From Vibrio orientalis CIP 102891 = ATCC 33934 (lineage in GTDB: Bacteria; Pseudomonadota; Gammaproteobacteria; Enterobacterales; Vibrionaceae), in assembly GCF_000176235.1 (NCBI RefSeq), contig NZ_ACZV01000005.1, forward strand, positions 1,488,001 through 1,552,000: a stretch of 64,000 nucleotides of DNA, given 5' to 3'. Below, piece after piece: positions 9,079-17,402 of this stretch. The notes under the pieces were generated by a model that searched no databases, was not told where the DNA came from, and saw only the letters and a list, made by a program, of their open reading frames with translations. Within the stretch, counting starts at the first letter, position 1. Every line of letters begins with the position of its first letter. The translations under genes were made by a program, and so were the position numbers.

Positions 9079-10026
9079 CTATTTGCTTAACACTTGTCTT
9101 AGTCGGTCTTGGGCAACCTCGACCAATAAGTCAGGTTGGAACTTAGAAATAAAGCGATCACAACCCACCTTCTTGACCATGGCGTCATTAAAGCTACCAC
9201 TGAGTGATGTATTCAACGTGACATAGAGATCCTTCATACGAGGATCAGTGCGGATCTCATGGGTAAGCTTATAGCCATCCATTTCTGGCATTTCAGCATC
9301 GGTAATCATTAGCAATAGCTCTTCTACCACATTCTTACCTTCATCGGCCCAAGACTTAAGCAATTTGAGCGCTTCTAGACCATCACGACATTCAATGATA
9401 TTGAGCCCTAGCTGAGAGAGTGTTCCACGAACCTGAGAACGGGCCGTCGACGAGTCATCAACAATAAGAACATTACGCCCTACCATTTCATTGGCTAGAT
9501 CTTGATCAAGCACACCTTCAGAAATAGAAATATCGTAATCAATAATTTGAGCCAATACTTTTTCTACGTCGATAATCTCAACAATATTGAGTTCATCGCC
9601 ATCTTTTACATGAGTGATTGCGGTTAAATAGTTCGCTCTACCCGCCGTCTTTGGTGGCGGTTGAATTTCCGTCCAAGCGGTATTAACGATATTGCGAACT
9701 TGGCCAACTAAAAAGCCCTGTACTGTTCGGTTGTACTCGGTAATGATGAGGTTTTCTTCTTGGTTTTCTAAACGCGATGGAGGAAAGCCTATCGCCGCTC
9801 GAAGATCGATCACAGGTACAGAAACGCCACGCAATGAGGCCACACCGGTAATATGGTGGTGGGATCCCGGCATTTTGGTTAGGGGCGGGACCTTAATCAC
9901 TTCCCGTACTTTGAACACATTGATGGCAAAAATCTGTCTGCTGTTCAAACTGAATAGCAACAGCTCCAAGCGGTTCTCACCTACAAGGTTGGTTCGCTGA
10001 TCAACTGTATTTAAAACTCCAGACAT
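9079..10026 (-). CDS. cheV: CheV chemotaxis coupling protein with receiver domain
   Basis: A 315-residue protein: a CheW-like coupling domain (about 15-165) fused to a response-regulator receiver (about 185-315). The receiver has the acidic pair Asp190/Asp191 in VDDSSTA, the phospho-acceptor Asp243 in ITDAEMPEMDG, and Lys295 in ISKFQPD. CheV couples chemoreceptors to CheA and tunes this by phosphorylation. I chose ATG at 10026 (MSGVLNTVDQRTNL) rather than an in-frame TTG at 10041: the ATG matches the family start and has GAGAAG upstream. It stands alone on the minus strand; the main chemotaxis genes are not in the window. Confidence 0.93.
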   Translation of the reverse strand: MSGVLNTVDQRTNLVGENRLELLLFSLNSRQIFAINVFKVREVIKVPPLTKMPGSHHHITGVASLRGVSVPVIDLRAAIGFPPSRLENQEENLIITEYNRTVQGFLVGQVRNIVNTAWTEIQPPPKTAGRANYLTAITHVKDGDELNIVEIIDVEKVLAQIIDYDISISEGVLDQDLANEMVGRNVLIVDDSSTARSQVRGTLSQLGLNIIECRDGLEALKLLKSWADEGKNVVEELLLMITDAEMPEMDGYKLTHEIRTDPRMKDLYVTLNTSLSGSFNDAMVKKVGCDRFISKFQPDLLVEVAQDRLRQVLSK

Positions 10027-10084
10027 ACTACTTCTCGCCAAAGGTGGATAATGTAAAAATAGCCTATAGACAGGCTAAGATAAA

Positions 10085-10123
10085 AATAAACCCATACATC
10101 ACTCAAGATTATATGGGTTTATT
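10085..10123 (-). terminator. Terminator after mlc
   Basis: A perfect 12-bp stem, AATAAACCCATA (10085-10096) and TATGGGTTTATT (10112-10123), lies between mlc and cheV. On the minus strand the stem runs straight into TTTATC, suiting termination of mlc before the cheV promoter. Confidence 0.75.
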
Positions 10124-10158
10124 TAGAATTTAACAGTAAGTGAGCAGTATCTGTGATC

Positions 10159-11376
10159 TTAGCCTTCAATCACTTTCATTAACAATAAGCCATCATACAA
10201 TGCCTGTTTAATCAAAGCGGCACCTGGCATTGTTGCCTGTTTATAAAAGCGCGACTCCACCAGTTCTAGGTCTTGGTGGTATACTGGTAAGCTTTGCTCT
10301 TCAATACAAGTTTGAATTGCAGGGTAAAGTACTTCTTTAGCTTGGTTAATCGCCCCACCAATCAGCACTTTCTCTGGGTTAAATAGGTTAATCACAATCG
10401 CTATCGCTGAACCTAGATAACGTCCGAGCTTTTCAATCACATCAACGGCCAGTGGATCACCGTTTGCTGCTGCTTCACAAATATCTTCAACCGACACTTC
10501 TTCAATTTCCGCAAGGCAAGAGTCTTCACCTTGGGCAATTCGTTCGGTCACTTCACTACGAATAGCTTGCGAGCTGGCGACGGTTTCAAGACAGCCACGG
10601 TTGCCACAATGACAAAGCTTTCCTTGAGGATCAATTTGAATATGACCAAGTTCACCGATATTACCGTGACGTCCTTGTAGCACTCGGCCATCAAGGACAA
10701 TCCCCGCACCTAGCCCATGGTGAATCGAGATCAGAACGGAGTTTTCATTGTCTTGCGAATGACCAAACAATTTTTCAGCCAGCGCCCAAGCACGAGTGTC
10801 ATTGGCAATAAAAACAGGAAGACCCGTCGCTTTGTAAATTTCAGGGCCAAGTGGCAAGTTCTCTACATTGTAGTGTGGCATCTGCAACACCACTCCCTGC
10901 TCAGAGTTCACTAGGCCAGGTAGGGTGATCGCAATACTCGTGACACGATCTAACTGTTCGGTATAGGTTTGGAAAAACTCATCAATTTCATGCAACAGCC
11001 TAGCAAGCACATCTTCTTGGTCGACTTCATGGATATCAATTTTGGTGTCGATCAACACATCACCACCCAACTCATGCAACGCAATCGTCAAGTAGCCACG
11101 TCCTAAACGCATCGAAAGAAACTGCCACCCTTCGTTGTTGACCTGTAGACCAACAGCAGGGCGCCCACGACTAGTCGCTTCCTGAACCGTAGTTTCATGA
11201 ATTAGATGAGCCTCGATGAGCTCACGAGTAATTTTAGTAATACTCGCAGGCGCGAGCTCACTCTTTTTAGAGAGCTCGATTCGAGAAATTGGACCTTTTT
11301 GATCAATGAGTTTATATACACGGCCAGCATTGACCTGCTTGATATGATCAATATGGCCAGGTTGAGCCATGTACAT
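10159..11376 (-). CDS. mlc: Mlc-type ROK family repressor
   Basis: A 405-residue ROK protein. The N-terminal winged helix (about residues 27-60) contains the helix-turn-helix stretch RIELSKKSELAPASITK. The ROK domain has a zinc-binding CHCGNRGCLE motif near residues 255-265. Length and sequence are those of Mlc (DgsA) rather than NagC or a glucokinase. Mlc represses ptsG and related sugar-uptake genes and is released when it binds dephosphorylated EIIB-Glc. ptsG lies about 4.6 kb away in this window. The gene diverges from pykA, and the shared spacer holds two palindromes that could be its own operator and a CRP site. Confidence 0.92.
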   Translation of the reverse strand: MYMAQPGHIDHIKQVNAGRVYKLIDQKGPISRIELSKKSELAPASITKITRELIEAHLIHETTVQEATSRGRPAVGLQVNNEGWQFLSMRLGRGYLTIALHELGGDVLIDTKIDIHEVDQEDVLARLLHEIDEFFQTYTEQLDRVTSIAITLPGLVNSEQGVVLQMPHYNVENLPLGPEIYKATGLPVFIANDTRAWALAEKLFGHSQDNENSVLISIHHGLGAGIVLDGRVLQGRHGNIGELGHIQIDPQGKLCHCGNRGCLETVASSQAIRSEVTERIAQGEDSCLAEIEEVSVEDICEAAANGDPLAVDVIEKLGRYLGSAIAIVINLFNPEKVLIGGAINQAKEVLYPAIQTCIEEQSLPVYHQDLELVESRFYKQATMPGAALIKQALYDGLLLMKVIEG

Positions 11377-11412
11377 AGAGCACTCCGAATATCAACAACC
11401 TGGTAATTTTTT

Positions 11413-11426
11413 TACTTTGCGAAGTA
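11413..11426. promoter_or_regulatory. Small palindrome close to the mlc start, possible Mlc autoregulatory site
   Basis: TACTTTGCGAAGTA has 5-bp arms TACTT/AAGTA around TGCG, with T-rich DNA on its left flank. It ends 37 bp upstream of the mlc ATG, where an autorepressor operator would sit. The link to Mlc is inference from position only. Confidence 0.35.
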
Positions 11427-11451
11427 ATTGTGAAGAGCTTTGATAGATCGC

Positions 11452-11467
11452 CGTGACAAGTGTCACG
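11452..11467. promoter_or_regulatory. CRP-like palindrome in the mlc-pykA spacer
   Basis: CGTGACAAGTGTCACG is an inverted repeat with 7-bp arms. Read as CGTGA-N6-TCACG it has the exact 5-6-5 layout of a CRP site, with C/G at the outermost positions. It is about 84 bp upstream of mlc and about 238 bp upstream of pykA. mlc is under CRP control in E. coli, so it is the likelier target. No gene is seen in the rest of the 321-bp spacer. Confidence 0.55.
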
Positions 11468-11697
11468 TATAAACATAATTCTTTGTGTACCTAATCAAAT
11501 AGCGAAGGATTTATCACATTTAATCTTCCATTTTTTTGCATTAATAAATATGTCTCTTATCACCTTTCAAACCAGAACAAGAGTAAATAACCACCACCCT
11601 CTCTCGGCAGGTATATACTTATAATTTTAGGGATGAGAACAAGAACTTATCAACCGCACCGTTTTCGTCGCGGTAGAATTAGATCAAGGAGATTCGA

Positions 11698-13140
11698 ATG
11701 ACCTCAATCCAAAGAAGAACAAAAATTGTTTCTACTCTTGGACCTTCTACAGATGCACCCGGCATGCTTGAAGCAATTTTGGAAGCCGGCGTGAACGTGG
11801 TAAGAATGAATTTTTCACATGGTAGTGCGGAAGATCATCGTGAACGTGCCACCCGAGTCCGTAACATTTCTGCCAAGCTCGGTACTCATGTTGCAATCTT
11901 AGGCGACCTTCAGGGTCCCAAAATCCGCGTATCGACCTTTAAAGATGGCAAAGTGCTACTCAACGTAGGGGATATTTTTACTCTTGATAGCAGTTTACCA
12001 GCGGGCCAAGGTGATAAAGATGCCGTCGGATTAGACTATAAAGAACTACCAAACGATGTATCGACTGGCGATGTGCTACTCCTTGATGACGGTCGTGTTC
12101 AACTGCAGGTAATGGCTGTTAGCGGCACTCAAGTTCGAACCAAAGTCATCATTGGTGGTCCTCTATCAAACAATAAAGGCATCAACAAAAAAGGGGGCGG
12201 TCTTTCAGCAGAAGCTCTGACGGAAAAAGATAAAAATGACATCAAGTTAGCCGCAGAGATCAAAGTCGATTACTTAGCCGTTTCATTCCCAAGAAATGGC
12301 GAAGATATGAAGTACGCACGCAGACTTGCTACTGATGCTGGACTGCAAACCCGTCTTGTAGCCAAGGTAGAGCGGGCTGAGACCGTCGAAACTGAAGAAA
12401 ACATAGATGACATCATTCTCGCCTCAGATGCCGTTATGGTGGCTCGTGGAGACCTTGGGGTCGAAATTGGTGACCCCGAGTTGATTGGTGTACAAAAACA
12501 ACTTATCCGCCGAGCGAGAGCGTTAAATCGAACTGTCATCACAGCCACTCAAATGATGGAATCGATGATGGAAAACCCAATGCCAACGCGTGCTGAGGTT
12601 ATGGACGTCGCCAACGCGGTTCTCGATGGTACCGATGCGGTGATGCTGTCTGGCGAAACTGCGGCAGGTAAATACCCATTAGAAACAGTGCGTTCTATGG
12701 CAGAGGTGTGTGTCGGTGCCGAAAAAATGTCTTCGGTTAACCGCTCCGGCTATCGGATGGACTCGGTGTTTGAAACCGGTGAAGAGACCATAGCTATGTC
12801 AACCATGTTCGCAGCCAACCACATGCGCGGCATCAAAGGCATCGTTACCCTAACGGAATCTGGCCGGACTGCACTTATGATGTCACGCTTAAGCTCGGGC
12901 CTGCCAATTTTTGCTCTATCAAGAAACGAGCGCACCCTGAATCTATCTGCTTTATACCGCGGCGTGTTCCCGGTCTACTTTGATGACAAAGGAGATACCG
13001 GCTTAGAAACTGCCCACGCCGCAGTCGGGGCACTCAGAGAGCGAGGCCTGCTAGATGAAGGAGACTTAGTCATTATCACCCAAGGTGACGTGATGGATGT
13101 GGTTGGCTCAACTAACTGCATGCGTATTGTTGCCGCCTAG
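11698..13140 (+). CDS. pykA: Pyruvate kinase, PykA type
   Basis: A 480-residue pyruvate kinase, the same length as E. coli PykA (type II) and closer to it than to PykF: it has LGDLQGPKIRVSTF, GGPLSNNKGINK and MVARGDLGVEIGDPELIGVQK. The enzyme makes pyruvate and ATP from phosphoenolpyruvate and ADP, the last step of glycolysis. The barrel, the B domain (about 70-170) and the C-terminal allosteric domain (about 350-480) are all present. AAGGAG lies 6 bases before the ATG. It diverges from mlc. A loose hairpin at 13159-13185 separates it from the convergent patatin gene. Confidence 0.96.
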   Translation: MTSIQRRTKIVSTLGPSTDAPGMLEAILEAGVNVVRMNFSHGSAEDHRERATRVRNISAKLGTHVAILGDLQGPKIRVSTFKDGKVLLNVGDIFTLDSSLPAGQGDKDAVGLDYKELPNDVSTGDVLLLDDGRVQLQVMAVSGTQVRTKVIIGGPLSNNKGINKKGGGLSAEALTEKDKNDIKLAAEIKVDYLAVSFPRNGEDMKYARRLATDAGLQTRLVAKVERAETVETEENIDDIILASDAVMVARGDLGVEIGDPELIGVQKQLIRRARALNRTVITATQMMESMMENPMPTRAEVMDVANAVLDGTDAVMLSGETAAGKYPLETVRSMAEVCVGAEKMSSVNRSGYRMDSVFETGEETIAMSTMFAANHMRGIKGIVTLTESGRTALMMSRLSSGLPIFALSRNERTLNLSALYRGVFPVYFDDKGDTGLETAHAAVGALRERGLLDEGDLVIITQGDVMDVVGSTNCMRIVAA

Positions 13141-13158
13141 CACAAAGTAAATCAATCA

Positions 13159-13185
13159 TGTGGGGAGGCGTTATTACTCCCCACA
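13159..13185. terminator. Convergent hairpin overlapping the end of the patatin gene
   Basis: TGTGGGGAG (13159-13167) and CTCCCCACA (13177-13185) form a perfect 9-bp stem with a 9-base loop. The right arm encodes the last codons of the patatin gene. Neither strand has a proper T run after the stem, so termination may be weak or need Rho. Confidence 0.5.
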
Positions 13186-14331
13186 CTTCAGCTCAAAGGT
13201 AGGTTTGGCGATACATTGAGAAAACGACTCAACAAAACGAAAACCCGCATCTAATCCCACTTGATAATCATGTAATAAGTCTTCTCTCTCACTCATCAAT
13301 GAACTTGATTTCAGTGGTTGGTCTGGCTTGATTTGAATGATGAAGCAATCGTCCGGCGGGGAGTGTAAAAAGTCCTGCGTCAATGAGTAGGTTTGGTAGT
13401 GCACCATCAGCATATCTGCTAAGCCTGAATCAAATTTGTCACCAAGAAGGTGGCTAAGTCGATAAATATCATCAGCGCCGAACAACCATCGCCCCCCGTT
13501 GAGCAGTTCCAGATGTGCCTGTTCGCTCTTCTCTAAACGAGAGCGCTCTACTTGTTCATTAAAAAAACTACTCCAGTCTTGTTTCCACTGACTCAGTTTG
13601 TCTTGCCAATGCCCTTGAATCACATTGAACGAATCGCGCAACCACTCTACCGAAGGGTCTTGAGTAACCTCTTGTGTGTCCGTAATGAGGTCCTCTCCTT
13701 CCGTCCTGATCACCACAATGCAGCGCGCTTCTTGCCGCCAAGCCTCTTGCACTGGAATCGAGGCGGACACACCACCGTCCACATATTCACCATGGGGAAA
13801 CAAGATAGGTTCAGGGTAGAGCCGAGGAATCGCACACGTGGCAAGAAGAACTCGCCTCCAGTCGTCTTGTAACATGGGTAGATAGTGATCGGACAAGCGA
13901 TTCGTATCCGTCACTGCAGCGTATGCCTCTCTGCCAGACAAGATCTTGCGTCCCATATCAATATCTAATCTATATGGATAATCACAAATTTTTTCTAATG
14001 CCCAATCCATCCCCATATATTGCTTACGACGAATATATCGAAAAAGGTTAAAGAATTCGGAGTCAGTGGTGAGGTCGAGAATAAATGAGCGGCCAATACC
14101 ATTCTGTCGGCAAAGAAATGCACATAGATTCATCGCACCTGCAGAAGTGCCATAGAAGGAATGAAAAGGATCAAAGTTGGCGAGAAGAAAGGCATCAAGT
14201 ACACCAGAAGTAAAAATCCCCCTTTGGCCGCCACCTTGTGCAACCAGAGCATTTTTACCGCCAGTGTATTTTTTTAGTCGTTCAGCATCAAACTGTACAG
14301 CGGTATTCGTCACGACACCGCAATTTTTCAT
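13174..14331 (-). CDS. Patatin-like phospholipase (YjjU-type)
   Basis: A 385-residue patatin family hydrolase. The glycine-rich oxyanion loop GGGQRG is at residues 33-38, the nucleophile Ser63 is in GTSAG, and the partner Asp185 is in DGG, so the catalytic dyad is intact. By family it is a lipid acyl hydrolase with a Ser-Asp dyad, similar to E. coli YjjU. There is no obvious signal peptide. The ATG follows AGGAA, and that ribosome site overlaps the stop codon of a 30-residue membrane protein gene. This tight spacing suggests the two are translated from one mRNA. The natural substrate is unknown. Confidence 0.88.
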   Translation of the reverse strand: MKNCGVVTNTAVQFDAERLKKYTGGKNALVAQGGGQRGIFTSGVLDAFLLANFDPFHSFYGTSAGAMNLCAFLCRQNGIGRSFILDLTTDSEFFNLFRYIRRKQYMGMDWALEKICDYPYRLDIDMGRKILSGREAYAAVTDTNRLSDHYLPMLQDDWRRVLLATCAIPRLYPEPILFPHGEYVDGGVSASIPVQEAWRQEARCIVVIRTEGEDLITDTQEVTQDPSVEWLRDSFNVIQGHWQDKLSQWKQDWSSFFNEQVERSRLEKSEQAHLELLNGGRWLFGADDIYRLSHLLGDKFDSGLADMLMVHYQTYSLTQDFLHSPPDDCFIIQIKPDQPLKSSSLMSEREDLLHDYQVGLDAGFRFVESFSQCIAKPTFELKCGE

Positions 14332-14338
14332 GGCATTC

Positions 14339-14431
14339 CTAGGCAGTGGTTACTGCAATCAGGGCATATCCAAGAATAACTGCGAACGCGGCAGCCGTGA
14401 TCAGTAGGGCATATTTTAGATTGTGTTCCAT
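14339..14431 (-). CDS. ynhF: 30-residue single-span membrane protein, YnhF-like
   Basis: A short gene starting ATG at 14431 behind a near-perfect ribosome site, GAGGAGGTG, and stopping TAG at 14339-14341. The product begins MEHNLKYALLITAAAF and is almost entirely one hydrophobic helix (residues 8-28). It resembles the YnhF family of 29-30-residue inner-membrane peptides, whose E. coli member starts MSTDLKFSL. Its stop lies 7 bp before the start of the patatin gene and merges with that gene's ribosome site, so the two are probably coupled. YnhF function is not established. Confidence is high that it is translated and moderate for the family name. Confidence 0.75.
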   Translation of the reverse strand: MEHNLKYALLITAAAFAVILGYALIAVTTA

Positions 14432-14560
14432 AGACACCTCCTCGTTGTTTAACAAAGTAATAACATCAGTGTGAGGTATCTTCAATTAATACGCATTTTT
14501 CGTGCGGAATTATGGCGTTAGCGTCACACTTAACGTTCCAAATGTAAAAAAGGGCAAAAA

Positions 14561-15154
14561 ATGAAGATCATCTCCCGGCTATTTTTTCCATTCTTGATTA
14601 TGGGTGCCAGCCCTGTTGCTCAAGCCGATATCTATCTCTCACCTTGGCTAGGTTATACCTTTGGAGGAAGCGTCGAAGATCAAAACCAAAATGAGCTCGA
14701 TTTGAAGGCTTCAGAAAGTTACGCACTCTCTTTGGAAACCGATGTCGACAAAGGGCGTATGGGGCTGTTTTACGCAAACCAACGTTCAGAGGTCGAAGAC
14801 GTAAATCTCGACTCTACGATTCACTATTTACACATTCAAAGTAGTATTTACTACCCAGTACAAGATAAGTGGCAATCCTACTTAGGCGTTGGGCTGGGCG
14901 CTTCTTATGTCGATGCTGACTGGGTCAAAGATGAATGGGGGTTTTCAGCCAGTATTTTTGGTGGATTTGAGTATCAGATTAGTGACTCGTTCGCTCTCAA
15001 TACTCAGCTTCGCTGGTTAGGAACTGTAGTTGACAATGAAACCAGTGGCGCGTGTAACCTGCCTGCGGGTGGCGATGGTTCTTGCGTGGTTAAATTCAAG
15101 ACAGATTGGATGAATCAGTTCTCAGCCAATCTTGGATTCACTTGGTCATTTTAA
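14561..15154 (+). CDS. Outer-membrane beta-barrel protein, unknown function
   Basis: A 197-residue exported protein. A signal peptide ends in PVAQA at about residue 22. The mature part alternates polar and hydrophobic residues in the manner of an eight-stranded barrel, with aromatic-rich strands (YLSPWLGYTFGGS, YLGVGLGASYVDADW) and a C-terminal SANLGFTWSF. A terminal phenylalanine on the last strand is the usual signal for the BAM machinery. There are two cysteines in one loop (ACNLPAGGDGSC), which could pair. I recognise no specific family beyond OmpW/OmpA-like small barrels. It is a single gene diverging from ynhF. Confidence 0.7.
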   Translation: MKIISRLFFPFLIMGASPVAQADIYLSPWLGYTFGGSVEDQNQNELDLKASESYALSLETDVDKGRMGLFYANQRSEVEDVNLDSTIHYLHIQSSIYYPVQDKWQSYLGVGLGASYVDADWVKDEWGFSASIFGGFEYQISDSFALNTQLRWLGTVVDNETSGACNLPAGGDGSCVVKFKTDWMNQFSANLGFTWSF

Positions 15155-15178
15155 TCCATCACCATGCAGAATTAACAA

Positions 15179-15205
15179 AGGGCCAGATCAGTGGCCCTCT
15201 TCTTC
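15179..15205. terminator. Weak bidirectional terminator between two barrel genes
   Basis: AGGGCCA (15179-15185), 6-base loop, TGGCCCT (15192-15198), then a pyrimidine-rich CTTCTTCTC on the plus strand. It separates convergent genes. Confidence 0.6.
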
Positions 15206-15214
15206 TCGGCTAAG

Positions 15215-15637
15215 CTAGAACGAATATTTGATGCCTAACGCACCACCTATTTGCAACTCAGGACCAGTGTATAGGTTTAGTTCTGGGTGTACCTGCCCAT
15301 ACATCTCCCAACCCTTGCTAATATCCCACTTCAACCCTAGCGGCACACGAGCGCCAAATTCTTTGTGGTCCCACTCACTCCAACCACCGACGCCTACATA
15401 CCAAGAAACCGGCGTATTGGCGTCGAACTTGCCTCTTTTTAGAATGTAGTCAAACGCTGCACCATCATTCCCTAAGGTAAAACGATAAGTGCTATCAAGC
15501 TCAAGCACAGCACTTAACTCCTGATCCAACGCCATGCCCACGGCAATATTGGTCGCGGTTGGTTCTTCTGCAAATGCAGCCGAACTTGCGGCTGTGGCTA
15601 TCGCCGCGGCGCCGAGTAGAAAACCTGCGTTTTTCAT
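15215..15637 (-). CDS. Small exported outer-membrane-like protein, unknown function
   Basis: A 140-residue protein with a clear signal peptide (MKNAGFLLGAAAIATAASS, cleavage likely after AFA near residue 23). The mature 117 residues form repeated amphipathic beta segments (ELDSTYRFTLG, SWYVGVGGWSEWD, ELQIGGALGIKYSF) and end in Phe, as outer-membrane barrels do. The size would allow only about six to eight short strands. I do not recognise a characterised family. It converges with the 197-residue barrel gene and is transcribed alone. Confidence 0.65.
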   Translation of the reverse strand: MKNAGFLLGAAAIATAASSAAFAEEPTATNIAVGMALDQELSAVLELDSTYRFTLGNDGAAFDYILKRGKFDANTPVSWYVGVGGWSEWDHKEFGARVPLGLKWDISKGWEMYGQVHPELNLYTGPELQIGGALGIKYSF

Positions 15638-15789
15638 ATTTGGCTTTTCCTATACACAAAATAAAACAGCGTACAATTATCCAAATGCGTAGGAAAAGGA
15701 TGTCAGAAACAAGTGAAAACGAGTTCAGAGGCGGGTGAATGTAGCAGGTGCGTGCAATATCAACCTTTAGTCTTCGGTTGATTAAACTG

Positions 15790-15890
15790 TCCTCCTCAAA
15801 AGGGAGGGACGACCGAGTTGGGGATATCTCAACGCAAATACTCTATGCCAGAGATTCCCTACTCACTCCTTCGTCATTCTATGGAATGAC
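15790..15890. repeat. Palindromic intergenic element, copy 1
   Basis: This stretch shares long blocks with the reverse complement of 29266-29368, including CGACCGAGTTGGG, GATTCCCTACTCACTCC and CTATGGAATGAC. The right end (GGAATGAC) is intact; the left end has diverged and now forms its own CCTCC/GGAGG hairpin. It lies between the 140-residue exported protein and ptsG and looks like a small non-coding mobile or REP/MITE-type element. The rest of the 15638-15926 spacer contains no gene that I can see. Confidence 0.8.
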
Positions 15891-15924
15891 AAAGTTAGCG
15901 CTCAGAGCATAATTATATATAAAC

Positions 15925-15950
15925 AAAAAAGGAGGCCGAAGCCTCCTTTT
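15925..15950 (-). terminator. Terminator of ptsG
   Basis: On the minus strand GGAGGC, loop TTCG, GCCTCC is followed by TTTTTT. A C(UUCG)G tetraloop on a 6-bp GC stem is exceptionally stable. On the plus strand the same element (15931-15946) is flanked by A6 and T4. Confidence 0.88.
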
Positions 15951-15971
15951 CGCTATCAGATAAGAAAGTGA

Positions 15972-17402
15972 TTAACCGTTGTTACGGATCCACTCATCCA
16001 TTTCTGTTTTCAGGTTGTCAGACTTAGTACCGAAGATAGCCTGAACACCACCTGCTACAACTACTACGCCTGCTGCGCCTAGTTGTTTTAGTTTGTCTTG
16101 GTTAACAGCTTCAGTATCTGCAACTGCTACACGTAGACGAGTGATACATGCGTCTAGACCAGTAATGTTTGCTTTACCGCCGAACGCTGCAACAAGTTCA
16201 CCAGCCATGTCCGAACCAGAAGTCACTACTGCTTCTTCAGTTTCATCTTCACGACCAGGAGTCTTAAGGTCCATCGCTTTGATTACTGTGCGGAATACTA
16301 CGTAGTAGATTGCAGCGTAAACAAGACCAGTCACTACCATCAAACCCATCTTCTGAGAGTTACCAGAAAGAACTAGGAAGTCGATTAGACCGTGTGAGAA
16401 TGAAGTACCGTGTACGAAGCCTAGAGTGTTAGCAACAACGTATGCAGAACCCGCTAGAAGAGCGTGGATACCGTAAAGTACAGGAGCTACGAATAGGAAT
16501 GAGAATTCGATTGGCTCAGTGATACCTGTTAGGAATGAAGTCAGTGCCGCAGAAGCCATGATACCCATTACTTTCGCACGGTTTTCTGGCTTAGCAGAAT
16601 GAGCGATAGCAATAGCAGCAGCTGGTAGACCGAACATCTTGAACATGTAACCACCTGCTAGCTGACCGAAGCCATTGCCCGCAGCACGAGATGCTTCATC
16701 AGCAACTAGGTAACAAGTTAGTACGCCGTTTTGAGTTTCGCCAGCAGCGTTCACACAAGTACCTGCTTCGAAGAAGAATGGTACGTTCCAAACGTGGTGT
16801 AGACCGAATGGGATTAGAGAACGTTCAACGATACCGTAGATACCGAATGCAACCTGTGGGTTCTGGTGAGCAGCCCAGTCAGAAAACGCTGCAATCGCGC
16901 CGCCAATTGGAGGCCATACAACAGAAAGAACTAGACCAAGACCGATCGCTGAGAAACCAGTGATGATTGGCACAGCACGCTTACCAGCGAAGAAGCCAAG
17001 GTATTCTGGAAGTTGAATTTTGAAGAAACGGTTGAATGCCCAAGCAGCAACACCACCGACAAGGATACCACCTAGTACACCTGTATCGATTTTTTCAACG
17101 CCCATAACGCCAGCCATAACGCCTAGAGTTGCCGTCATGATGCCGTAACCAACGATAGCAGCAAGACCTGCTACACCATCGTTGTTAGTGAAGCCAAGCG
17201 CTACACCTACAGCGAATAGTAGAGCCATTTGGCCGAATACTGAACCACCCGCTTGTTCCATTAGGTTAGAAACGATATCTGGAATGAAGCTTAGGTCGGC
17301 AGCACCGACACCTAGTAAAATACCTGCAACTGGTAAAACCGATACTGGTAGCATCAGAGCTTTACCAACTTTCTGCAGGTTAGCAAAAAGGTTCTTAAAC
17401 AT
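15972..17402 (-). CDS. ptsG: PTS glucose-specific EIICB component
   Basis: A 476-residue PtsG, one shorter than the E. coli protein. The EIIC domain (to about 385) holds the membrane helices and the ITEPIEF motif. The EIIB domain (from about 400) carries the phospho-cysteine Cys419 in DACITRLRV. It imports and phosphorylates glucose. The frame is open back to 17450, but ATG at 17402 has AGGAG 8 bases upstream and gives MFKNLFANLQKVGK, the family start. It stands after the tatD operon, the same arrangement as in E. coli, with a long 5' region of its own. Repression by Mlc is expected from knowledge of enterics. Confidence 0.96.
   Translation of the reverse strand: MFKNLFANLQKVGKALMLPVSVLPVAGILLGVGAADLSFIPDIVSNLMEQAGGSVFGQMALLFAVGVALGFTNNDGVAGLAAIVGYGIMTATLGVMAGVMGVEKIDTGVLGGILVGGVAAWAFNRFFKIQLPEYLGFFAGKRAVPIITGFSAIGLGLVLSVVWPPIGGAIAAFSDWAAHQNPQVAFGIYGIVERSLIPFGLHHVWNVPFFFEAGTCVNAAGETQNGVLTCYLVADEASRAAGNGFGQLAGGYMFKMFGLPAAAIAIAHSAKPENRAKVMGIMASAALTSFLTGITEPIEFSFLFVAPVLYGIHALLAGSAYVVANTLGFVHGTSFSHGLIDFLVLSGNSQKMGLMVVTGLVYAAIYYVVFRTVIKAMDLKTPGREDETEEAVVTSGSDMAGELVAAFGGKANITGLDACITRLRVAVADTEAVNQDKLKQLGAAGVVVVAGGVQAIFGTKSDNLKTEMDEWIRNNG

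Noticed and set aside
10027..10041. TTG start for cheV five codons upstream
   Set aside because: ATG at 10026 matches the known CheV start and is better placed behind GAGAAG.
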